From positions 20,279,001-20,343,000 of the forward strand of contig NC_092673.1 in assembly GCF_964355755.1 (NCBI RefSeq): a stretch of DNA of 64,000 bases, read 5' to 3'. Every line of letters starts with the position of its first letter. Positions within the stretch are counted from its first letter, which is position 1. The notes beneath the pieces are model-generated. The model worked only from the letters and a program-made list of their open reading frames with translations. It made no database searches and was not told the origin of the DNA. Below, piece after piece: positions 26,101 to 36,100 of this stretch. The position numbers and the translations under genes were made by a program. The stretch is from Antedon mediterranea. Lineage: Eukaryota; Echinodermata; Crinoidea; Comatulida; Antedonidae.

Positions 26101-28132
26101 GCCTGAACTTAATATGCATAATTGCAATTTATCAGGTGAGGTGATGAATAATATGATCACAGAGTGTTCTAGTAGAACAGCTACCTTCAGATTATCTAAA
26201 CTGGATATAAGTGATAATAATCTCAGTCAAATTGATGGTGCTTTACTGGCATCTTTAATCTGTATGAATAAAGATAGATCAGGTAGGCTTGGTTCGTCTC
26301 AACTTAATATGCATAATTGCAATTTATCAGGTGAGGTGATGAATAATATGATCAAAGAGTTTTCTAGTAGAAAAATTACCCTAATGTTAGATAACCTAGA
26401 TATGAGTGATAATATTCTCAGTCAAATTGATGGTGCTTTACTGGTATCTTTAATCTGTATGAATAAAAATAGATCAGGTAGGCCTGGTTTGCCTGAACTT
26501 AATATGCATAATTGCAATTTATCAGGTGAGATATTAAATAATATGATCATAGAGTGTTCTAGTAGAAAAGTTACCTTGAGATTATCTAAACTGGATATAA
26601 GTGATAATAATCTCAGTCAAATTGATGGTGCTTTACTGGCATCTTTAATCTGTATGAATAAAAATAGATCAGGTAGGCCTGGTTTGCCTGAACTTAATAT
26701 GCATAATTGCAATTTATCAGGTGAGATATTAAATAATATGATCATAGAGTGTTCTAGTAGAAAAGTTACCTTGAGATTATCTAAACTGGATATAAGTGAT
26801 AATAATCTCAGTCAAATTGATGGTGCTTTACTGGCATCTTTAATCTGTATGAATAAAGATAGCTCAGGTAAGCCTGGTTTGAATCAACTTAATATGCATA
26901 ATTGCAATTTATCAGGTGAGATGATGAATAATATGATCATAGAGTGTTCTAGTAGAAAAGCTACCTTGGGGTTATATCAACTAGATATAAGTGATAATAA
27001 TCTCAGTCAAATTGATGGTGCTTTACTGGCATCTTTAATCTGTATGAATAGTAAAGATAGATCAGGTAGGCCTGGTTTGCCTGAACTTAATATGCATAAT
27101 TGCAATTTATCAGGTGAGGTGATGAATAATATGATCACAGAGTGTTCTAGTAGAACAGCTACCTTCAGATTATCTAAACTGGATATAAGTGATAATAATC
27201 TCAGTCAAATTGATGGTGCTTTACTGGCATCTTTAATCTGTATGAATAAAGATAGATCAGGTAGGCTTGGTTCGTCTCAACTTAATATGCATAATTGCAA
27301 TTTATCAGGTGAGGTGATGAATAATATGATCAAAGAGTTTTCTAGTAGAAAAATTACCCTAATGTTAGATAACCTAGATATGAGTGATAATAATCTCAGT
27401 CAAATTGATGGTGCTTTACTGGTATCTTTAATCTGTATGAATAAAAATAGATCAGGTAGGCCTGGTTTGCCTGAACTTAATATGCATAATTGCAATTTAT
27501 CAGGTGAGATATTAAATAATATGATCATAGAGTGTTCTAGTAGAAAAGTTACCTTGAGATTATCTAAACTGGATATAAGTGATAATAATCTCAGTCAAAT
27601 TGATGGTGCTTTACTGGCATCTTTAATCTGTATGAATAAAAATAGATCAGGTAGGCCTGGTTTGCCTGAACTTAATATGCATAATTGCAATTTATCAGGT
27701 GAGATATTAAATAATATGATCATAGAGTGTTCTAGTAGAAAAGTTACCTTGAGATTATCTAAACTGGATATAAGTGATAATAATCTCAGTCAAATTGATG
27801 GTGCTTTACTGGCATCTTTAATCTGTATGAATAAAGATAGCTCAGGTAAGCCTGGTTTGAATCAACTTAATATGCATAATTGCAATTTATCAGGTGAGAT
27901 GATGAATAATATGATCAAAGAGTTTTCTAGTATAAAAACCCTAAGATTAGATAACCTAGATATGAGTGATAATAATCTCAGTCAAATTGATGGTGCTTTA
28001 CTGGCATCTTTAATCTGTATGATGGAAGGTGGTTGGCTTGGTTTGCTTCAACTTAATATGCATAATTGCAATTTATCAGGTGAGATGATAATTATGATAG
28101 AAAGTCTAAATAGAAGAGTAGTGATAACGTGA
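17139..28132 (+). CDS. NLR immune receptor 1 (death folds-NACHT-LRR), with in-frame TGA
   Basis: A probable cytoplasmic pattern-recognition receptor of the NOD-like family. Coding exons: 17139-17664, 17924-17971, 22200-22235, 22368-22412 and 23247-28132, all joined in phase 1; the sum is 1,847 codons. The start is ATG in AAAATGG after an upstream stop. Residues about 5-85 resemble a death effector domain and about 100-175 a second death fold. A short linker of repeated exons follows, then NACHT with Walker A GEGGIGKTT (about 293-301) and Walker B IVLLLDGLDEL (about 376-386). Fifteen 65-residue units from about 873 to the end make the LRR. Codon 145 (17571-17573) is TGA where the paralogue has TTA, so the frame breaks in the second death fold although everything after it is open. 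Possible outcomes are a recent null allele, a short death-fold-only protein, or initiation at 23324. Confidence 0.82.
17571..17573 (+). other. Premature TGA in NLR gene 1
   Basis: The paralogue has TTA at the aligned position (33597-33599), and both sides are nearly identical between copies. A single T-to-G change explains it. The next ninety bases remain open to the donor at 17665. Confidence 0.9.
18325..18395 (+). repeat. tRNA-like SINE head
   Basis: An A-box-like TTTGGTGTAATGG is followed, about 32 bases on, by a B-box-like GGTTCAAGTCC, then a T-run. This is the layout of a pol III promoter from a tRNA-derived SINE. The body does not fold as a clean tRNA, so it is called a SINE. Confidence 0.5.
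20883..21042. mobile_element. Palindromic MITE
   Basis: Arms 20883-20953 and 20966-21042 are near-perfect inverted copies, for example GGTTATATCAAC against GTTGATATAACC and CAAATAATGAATGTTT against its complement at the end. The loop is only about 12 bases. A long hairpin of this kind is typical of a non-autonomous foldback element. Confidence 0.85.
21273..21432. mobile_element. Palindromic MITE
   Basis: CAAATATTTACTGGG at the left and CCCAGTAAATATTTG at the right bound an imperfect palindrome containing GATCTGGAGAC and GTCTCCAGATC. A half copy of the same family lies at about 21925-22010 (GGGGCATGGT, GATCTGGAGAC). Confidence 0.75.
22612..22912 (+). repeat. SINE copy (family A, tRNA-derived)
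   Basis: The head GCAAAGCGGTTAAGGCTGGG resembles the A-box half of a tRNA with a long variable arm, and a B-box-like GAGTTCAAGACT follows. The body contains AAAGAACCCAGTTCAT and CTGATAGGACAGTGAT and ends in an A-rich tail. It lies in the intron before the NACHT exon of NLR gene 1. Copies at 39172-39505, 57325-57440 and 60945-61245 share these blocks. Confidence 0.8.
25210..28110 (+). repeat. LRR-coding array, 15 units of 195 bp
   Basis: Within the last exon of NLR gene 1, fifteen 65-residue units each carry two ribonuclease-inhibitor-like LRRs. One is built on LDISDNNLSQIDGALLASL and the other on LNMHNCNLSGEVMNNMI. The paralogue has six units. Divergence is lowest in the middle. Confidence 0.95.
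25957..27912 (+). repeat. 978-bp higher-order duplication within the LRR array
   Basis: Units 5-9 recur as units 10-14 with a period of 978 bp (five units plus one extra serine codon in the MNSKDRSG unit). Segments 25957-26934 and 26935-27912 differ by eye at only one place inside the block: SDNILSQ in the first copy, SDNNLSQ in the second. This is the mark of a very recent unequal exchange. Confidence 0.9.
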
Positions 28133-29250
28133 TATCTATATTTACTGACCATATTTTCAAATCTTTTTGTGTAATAAATTGTATGTATCTAAAGAATGTA
28201 AGAATAGACTGACACTGACAGTCAGAATTATGTATCTCAAAGTCAAATCATTCAAATGTAAGAGTAAATGGTAAATACAAATATTGCACTATGCAAATTT
28301 TAAATGTAAACCCACTGGTTTGCATATGAATAATAATAATTTTTTTGTACAACTTGTCTATCAATTTAACAAAATGTGTATTTGATATCCAAATCATTTT
28401 AGTTTCTAGTTCAACTTGCATATTTTACATCTAGACAATTACTGTAAGCATAATAGTAGTAGAACCCCAACAAAATGTCTCCTTAATTGGGTTGTGAGGT
28501 ACAGTAATTTCCCGTAATCAAAACGGTACTGGGTATGGTCTACTAGCGTTCCTGCTCCCAACTCGTCATCCATTCATAGAAGTAAGCCTACCTGGTGGTG
28601 AACATAGACATACATCTATGCCCCTCTTGATATGTTTGTAATGTTAAACATATATGCCTATTGTGTCCCTTGGGTTGGCCACTCTTTCATTTAACCAGAA
28701 AGTGGTCCTTTAACATAGATGTCCCAGAGGCATTCTACTGTGTAATGTTATCTTAATTAAGCCGTAATGTTATGTTGTTTTATTAATGAAGACTAATTGT
28801 TAAAAATATAAATTATGCATATTTTTCAAATCAGAATTCATGTGTACTTTAGTTATTAATTTGCATTAAAACTTCATTATATTTTTTGTGAATTATTTAT
28901 ATCTTATTATGTTGATATAACAGTAACATCATAGTATGTAAACAAATCAATTTGATTCTCAATTTTTAGTTCATTCTATTTTTGAAAACAGGTACTGTCA
29001 TAATTAGTACATTTCAATTTTAGTTATACTGTATAGTATTTTGTCTTCTGAAACTGTTCATAATTTATGGTACATGACTTTTATACGGATATAGTACAGT
29101 ACCAATATTTTTGTATACATATGCATTTTATTAAAAGTTATGTTTGTGTTTTAAATAACTATGGTTTACATAAATACAATTATTATTATTATCTGTATGT
29201 CAATATGATAATTTGTGATTAAAGAAACAAGTAAAATATGTATAGTGTTA
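28133..29250 (+). other. 3' UTR and flank of NLR gene 1
   Basis: Sequence after the TGA is conserved with the region after gene 2 (38842-39912), ending at TTTGTGATTAAAG(A/G)AACAAG. That marks the right breakpoint of the duplication. Poly(A) sites were not identified with certainty. An insertion at about 28450-28720, absent from the paralogue, is unexplained. Confidence 0.5.
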
Positions 29251-30409
29251 TGTTTGAATGTAGTAAACCAAATAACAAAAAGAAACATGATTGAATCACT
29301 GTTGTCTACACAATTGGTTTGGAAATGCTAAAAGCAGAAGTACATAAATCATTAACACTGAAAATCTAGCATTTGTATGTTCATATCGGACGCGTCGTCA
29401 CAGAGCGTTGATTCTGGCCTTGTGGACCCAGAGGGTGTTGCCAGACTTAAATTGTGAGCTGCAAAACGATACTGTAAAAGAAGTTGGTCACTCCCAAGTG
29501 AATAACCATTGTGCCAAAATATTTTGAATGAAAATATGGTTTGAAAAAGAAACACAAAACAACTTATAATTAATATATTTATTACAGAATGTTTTTAATA
29601 AAATTATTTTTACAGAAAGATAGTAATTGTCACTTGCTCATTAAAATTAGACAGTGTTGACACATTGATCTCTATGTTTGACCTTTATTGACTTCTATGT
29701 TTGACTTGAATGTTTAAATTTAAAACTTTTAATGGATTCTCTTCTTTATTTCTCTGAAATGATAAGAATTTAATGTAAATATTATTGCATATTGCTTATA
29801 ATGCTTATCAGTACTAATTTGAGGATATTGATTTATAGGGGTGATGTTTTTCTAGTTTATTTTGCCTATGAAAATAGGCGTTTGTAATCAAAGTATTTTA
29901 ATCATTCAATACAGTAGTAGTACAGATGATACCTAAAATATATGTATATACTGTACACAGTTGCTCACTGGTGCATATCTTGAGAGGAATTCACAAAAAC
30001 ACTAGAAACACTTTCTTTTGCTTCTCATATACTAGGTGTTACAGTACCCTTGTTACTACATATACATACATTTATCTACCTCAAATTACCTTTATTTGTA
30101 CAGCCATTGATTCTATTTGAGTGCTATTTGAATCTGGGTTGACACGTTTCCTTGTGAATGATGTATTGCCTTTTAAAGCTTTTGGAACTTGAAAAAATAA
30201 ACCAGAAAAATATTAATTAGAAAAAATAAAGAAATAAATATTGCTTCATCTATATTTCCAATATCTGAATTATATGCACTCCACCAACAAAATAAGTGAA
30301 AGAGTAACTGAGTAATATTTATCTAATGGCCGAAATGACTTAACATTTATAACTATACTAACATCCTAATTTGTGACTACTGTATGACTTGGCTGTAACA
30401 ATAACATTC
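29251..30409. other. Intergenic, no gene seen
   Basis: AT-rich, with no recognisable open frame. The 67-codon minus frame at 29352-29555 has no family resemblance. Confidence 0.4.
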
Positions 30410-30860
30410 AGTCTAACCTACATGGGTAGTCGGGTACAGAAGAGACCTCTGCATGTACTTTAACAATAACTATTCAATCTAACCTACCTAGTTAGTCGGG
30501 TACAGAAGAGAGCTCAGCATGTACTTTAACAATAACTATTCAATCTAACCTACCTAGTTAGTCGGGTACAGAAGAGAGCTCAGCATGTACTTTAACAATA
30601 ACTATTCAATCTAACCTACCTAGTTAGTCGGGTACAGAAGAGAGCTCAGCATGTACTTTAACAATAATTATTCAATCTAACCTACCTAGTTAGTCGGGTA
30701 CAGAAGAGAGCTCAGCATGTACTTTAACAATAACTATTCAATCTAACCTACCTAGTTAGTCGGGTACAGAAGAGAGCTCAGCATGTACTTTAACAATAAT
30801 TATTCAATCTAACCTACCTAGTTAGTCGGGTACAGAAGAGAGCTCTGCATGTACTTTAGC
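30410..30860. repeat. 66-bp minisatellite derived from a DDX56-like exon
   Basis: About seven copies with an exact 66-bp period (the AACCTACC word at 30481, 30547, 30613 and 30679). Read on the minus strand, each unit contains KVHAELSSVPD, an exon-intron boundary (CTAG|GTAGGT) and a short stretch of intron. The copy nearest 30415 keeps VPDYP, whereas the others have TAA after VPD. Confidence 0.9.
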
Positions 30861-31006
30861 AGAATGTAATGCCTTGTCATGACGTAACAACTTCTCGTGG
30901 ATTGTCATCAAAATACGTTTTCAGTTTCTTGGAAATTAAAATTTCGGATTTGATCTCTTTTAACCTAGCCTCCTTGACAGCAACTTTTGTGACAGCCAAA
31001 TGCATC
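30817..31006 (-). pseudogene. DDX56-like RNA helicase exon fragment
   Basis: After the acceptor CTGCAG (exon from 31006), the minus strand reads VTKVAVKEARLKEIKSEI and KKLKTYFDDNPRE, then in another frame LLRHDKALHSAKVHAELSS. In order, these match the C-terminal region of the nucleolar DEAD-box helicase DDX56 (REARLKEIKEEL, KLKTYF.DNPRD, LLRHD.PLHPA). Two one-base shifts are needed, one near the exon start and one after DNPRE, and a stop interrupts VPDY. No helicase-core exons were seen on either side. It is a broken fragment; its 3' end seeds the adjoining minisatellite. Confidence 0.7.
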
Positions 31007-32681
31007 CTGCAGGAACAATAAGCATTAAATATATTTGAAGGCAGAGCACATGCACATGTCCACAAACTAATCAACTAATTTTGTCATGAAAAATATTAAT
31101 ATATGTTTTTGCTAAACTATTTTCAAAGGTTAAAGGCTTCATCTACACGTACCTATTGTGATTTAGTTTGATGATATGGTCACGTCCTGTTTTTTTAGTT
31201 TGAAATTTATGTTCCATCGAAATATAAACAGTACATGACAACCTATCATTACAGTTGTTATAAAAATGTTTTGAGCGAAATATTTAAACAAAATGTTTAA
31301 TGCAAAGAGTATACATTGTAATGAGAGTATTATATTTGCATAAGTCAATGCGCTGCTAAACTTGCCATTTGATTTTCTTTTTCTTTAGTTTATTTTTTTT
31401 ACACATCAAACTAGTAAGTAACTCATCAGTTAAAGGATGGATAAACTATAAACTAAGTCTCATTTGAGCGGAGTAGAAATGTACATCTTAGCACTATAAT
31501 GTAAGGTTTGAACCCTAGATCTTAGGATTGGAAGGCAAGCATATTAACCACTAAGCTACAGCTAGACTACATGGTGTTTGATGTCCCCCTCCCTTCACCA
31601 CTCTGATTAAGAAATAAAATATTTATACTATAAATTAAATATGTAACTGGAAAATACCAAAAAGGACATCCTACCGAATAAATTTGACAGGTATGTACTA
31701 ATTTGATTTTTTAGATGATTTTCGTCCAGAAGAAAAAAAGTATAAAATACTATAGAGAAAATAAAATATATTTTATACTATTATAAAGCTTTTAAATATT
31801 CATGAGAATAAATTGAACTTGTGACCTATCAAACAAAAGAGATTATCGATCATATCACGTGATTGTGGAAGACCAAGATGGATACTAAGCGGACGGGGTG
31901 TTATCCATAAATCGGCTAAATTATCCAGAAATCGAAAGAATCAGTTATTCTATGATTAAAGAAACATAGAAAAAAGGGTAAGTTATTTAAATAGCAAGGC
32001 TCACTTACTAACCAATAAAACCTTCTTTAGGACAACAATCCATACTCACATAGCAAGGGTACACCTACTGACTGGCAGTGGTAGCGCGCTCCAGGTAGCA
32101 GAAGCACTAGTTAGACTAAAGAGTGGTAGACTATTTCCGGGTTCGTATAAACCTCGGAGAACACGATCAGGTCCACAACATAAATAAACATGATTTAACT
32201 GGTTCAGAATGAAACTTTTATCGAAATAATATGTTGTTCAATCATGTTTTTTATTTGATATTTATTACGTTTTTCATTTACCCCCGCATTTACCTTTTAT
32301 AGGCCTTAAGGTGCTGAAACTTTCAGCTTCCCTCCCCTGTGATTATTGTGAATGCAAAAGTTGTAAATGTGTTCAAGACTTGAAATCAAATCAAATCAAA
32401 GTTTATTAATACCATAAACATTTTTTTCCTTCAAATAATCAATTGAAATGTATCTGAACCATTGCCATGTTCTTAGTGTCTGTAACATGATCTCTGTGAT
32501 CTGATTGGTTGAATCTTTTCAGACATAAGATGACTGACAAAATTAAAACAGTGCTACCATTTCTCACAGACATCAGTAAACTAAACTTTGTAAGGTCATC
32601 AGACAATGTACTGTTAGGTATTTATTTCCTTGTCATACACTGTCAGTCCGGGAAGAGTGAGAATGGTCAGACAAGTAGATG
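31007..32681. other. Intergenic with SINE copy
   Basis: It contains an inverted SINE (about 31437-31580). A possible exon at 32523-32614 lies between TTTTCAG and GTATTT and would encode MTDKIKTVLPFLTDISKLNF, but it does not join in frame to the next NLR exon and has no counterpart upstream of gene 1. Nothing else is recognised. Confidence 0.4.
31437..31580 (-). repeat. SINE copy (family B, tRNA-derived)
   Basis: Read on the minus strand it contains GCTGTAGCTTAGTGGTTAAT (A-box half) and GGGTTCAAACC (B box), then a body that ends near CTTAGTTTATAG. The copy at 62160-62330 on the plus strand has the same head and tail. Confidence 0.7.
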
Positions 32682-32856
32682 TGAACTAAACTACCTACTG
32701 GGGCCTACTCAAAACGTCAACCTGTATCATAGTTCAGTGCTCGGAGTAATTCAATGCAGATAAATTATTTTTCTTTTTCAGAAACTTAAAGGCAGACGTT
32801 TAAATAAAATGCCATCAAGAACAACACAACACCATCTAGCATGGAGGATAAAAAAG
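32682..32856 (+). promoter_or_regulatory. Conserved 5' leader of NLR gene 2
   Basis: Nearly identical to 16664-16839. Leader exon 32782-32856 (acceptor TTTTTCAG, donor GTATTTG) contains an upstream ATG. If spliced to 33146, its frame runs 22 codons and ends at a TAA two bases before the main ATG. The extent of the untranslated exons is inferred. Confidence 0.5.
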
Positions 32857-33164
32857 GTATTTGATGTGCATCCCTACGGTAATTCCATAAACAAAATGAA
32901 ATTAAACAGAGAAAAAAAACTGTAAAGCTACATGAATGAAATATATCTCTTTGTGTCAACATTTTAGGTTTATTTTTTTTTTTCAAGCAAATGATGAACT
33001 CTAGTTGAATATGTGGGGTTTATAGTTTTAGTAATTTGCTTGATACAAAAAGTGTTCAATGCATTTCATTCATTCAGTGTCATATGCACATTTTTAAAAC
33101 AAGTTTGCATATCATTTTAATTTTATTCATTTTTTTTTTCAGATAAAAACAAATTCCCAATAAA

Positions 33165-36100
33165 ATGGATGACATTGAAAGTAACTTCAGGGACTTAAAG
33201 CGTGATCTTAGTAAACACTATAAGGGTCTTAACTACCTGTGGTTGAGATTCCTCCTTTATGATTTCATACCTGGAGAATATTTAACCCGTCCAAATTTCA
33301 CAGGGAATAATTTATTTAATAAACTCCAAACATCTGGTTTTATTGGACCTGATAATGTTAATCTTTTGTTAGAAGTTACTGAAATATCAGATTTTAAAGA
33401 TGCTAAGAATCTTGTAATTCAGTATATAAAAACTAATAATGTTTACATTGTTGGGCAAAACAATAATTTGTCTACATTTCGGAAGCAACTATTTCAGGCC
33501 ATAAACCAATGTGGACCAGAGGATCTGAATGAAGTTATTGGTTACTATGGACTAGAGGATTTTAATTTGAAAAATCTTTGGGACGTTGTGTTTAAATTAG
33601 AGAGAGACGGTCTTTTAAAAGATGAATCAAGCAAGATTAAGTTTAAACGTCTGCTTGTACAACGTGCACAGGATGAAGTGTTATGTATTGGTATGTATTT
33701 TTCACTTTATCAATAAAAAATATATGTTATCATATTTTACATCCTTATGTCTGCCAAATGTATAAAATCCATGAAAAATACTGAAAACTGACAATACTGT
33801 AGGTATCTGTAACTGGTTCTCAATGGAGATACAAAATTAAACAAGCATGATGACTTGATTTTTAACAATCTAGCAAAGAAAATAATTTATTTAATATTTT
33901 ACATTAATTGGACAAAGTTTTCAAATACGTAAAATGAATAATTTCAACAATAATTTTTTTTTAAAGATGAACCTGAACTTGGAACATCAAAACAGTTCAC
34001 ATTATCAAGAAATCCACAAAGTAGGTATCAATAATATATAATCAATAATAATAATAAAAAATAAATTATTTTCTACCAAAAAGTGTAAAATACAAAAAAA
34101 AAGTTGAGTTAATATGGAGATTAACAGCCATTAATTACTGTATATCATATTTTGTATTGTAATAGATATTTCAATATTTTCTACATATTCAAATGCCCAC
34201 TATAATTCTTTTCCAGATAAATCTGGAATATCGCAACAATCTAAGAGACCAAGAAGTCCACAAGGTATACATTTTATTCATTTATGGTGATGTTGTATAC
34301 AGTAGTTGTAGATCCAGAGAACTAATAAATAGTTAAAATGAATTCCCTCTTCCCTGGTTTAAATAAATACGGTACCTTGATTAATAATTATGTACTCTAT
34401 TATAAATATTTAACATACTTTTCTGCTTTTATACCTAGCTCCCATTTCTTGTATATTGTAATCGTGTTCTTGTACTTTTTCTTGTATTGTTATTGATTTT
34501 GATCAAATTTATTATGTATTTAAGTGGACAGTGTAAAATTGTAATATATATTTGTTATTTTACAGATGATCCTGGGACATCAAAACAGACAAAGAGATCG
34601 AGTCCAGAGGGTACGTTTTATTCATTAGGGTGATGTCTGAAATTTTATGAATTTTCAGGAGAATGAAACTATTTGTTATGGTACAGTTCTAAACACAGGC
34701 AATTTTGTTTTGTACAGATCAACCTGGAACATCAAAGCAAGAAACAAATTCAAAAAGTTCAGGTAAATTTACTTGCCGCATGTGTGTGAATCCGATTGTA
34801 TTGAAAATAGATAGAGGAAACAAGCATGCGCAGTTTAGCCAGTCTATAGTTCAATAGACCGGCGATTAACCAATCATATGCTGTGAATTGAAAGGTGTTA
34901 ATAACTAGACTTAATAATTAGACTACTGTATAATAGTATCTTGGTTAATAATTATGTACTGTATTCTAAATATTCAATTTTAACTCAAATTTCTAGTGAA
35001 TTCCTTGTAATATTCTCTTTGTACTTTTTCTTAAAATATTGCTTTTTAAATTGATTTTGAATGAATTTGTGTAAAATTGTAAACATATAATTTTGTTATT
35101 TTACAGATGAACCTTGGGCATCAATACAGACGAAAATATCAAGTCCAGAGGGTACGTTTTATTAATATATTATATTATTACAAAAAATGGAACCAAAAAG
35201 TCCAGGTATAGTTTATACATTGTAGGGTAACATTGTCAATTCAGCAGCATTTAAATTTTCCTAACAATCGTAATAAAATAGAGAATTATCAATGATTGTA
35301 GGTTTTGATTTTGAGGTTAATGATAAACCTTATAATAACTTATTAGAATGACTTACACTTTTTAATACACAAAAGGGACTTAAAGTTAGAGATGGCTTTT
35401 TACCTGTATACTTACCATAAATAATAGCTTAGCTGTACATTTTAAAATATAATAATACTGTATTACAAATTATAATTATATAGTTCTATATAAGGAAACA
35501 ATGGTAAAAATTATAAATAAATCACTTAATATTCTATTATTTATTTTTGATATTTTAAATTCCTATTTAATTAACTTTTTTCCCATTGTGCTTAATGTGC
35601 TCCACATAGATTGATGAAACTCGTATATAAAACCCTCAGATTTCAAGAAAATATTAGAAGGGAAAGTAAAAAACGAATTAATCTACCTTAAATGCAATAT
35701 TTTAATATTTTAGATAAGAAAATAAGACACTATCTGCTAAGCAATCAACAAAAAGTATACCGCACATTCCACCAGTTTACACCACAAATCATGAATTCTG
35801 CATTTGAAGTAAATATTGCTGAAATGTTCACTGAACTGGAACTACTAAAATCAAACAAACAGGAAGGCAATCAACCTATAGAATTGAAAGGTCTTGTAGA
35901 AAGAATTACACCTAAATGCAGAGTTCTCATCAGTGGTGAAGGAGGTATTGGTAAAACTACCTTACTGAGGTATTTTGCATATAACTGGGCTACTAAAGAT
36001 ACATTTGAAATTTTTAAAGGTAAAATACTATTTCTTATCAACATTAGAGATTTAGAGAAAGGTGACAACATTTTAGATGCTATTGTAAAACCAATTGAAC

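Noticed and set aside
30410-30860. CRISPR-like regular direct repeats
   Set aside because: The 66-bp units are contiguous with no unique spacers, and the context is eukaryotic; it is a minisatellite.
32523-32614. Extra N-terminal exon of NLR gene 2 (MTDKIKTVLPFL...)
   Set aside because: It has splice-like edges but does not join in frame to any downstream exon and is missing before gene 1.
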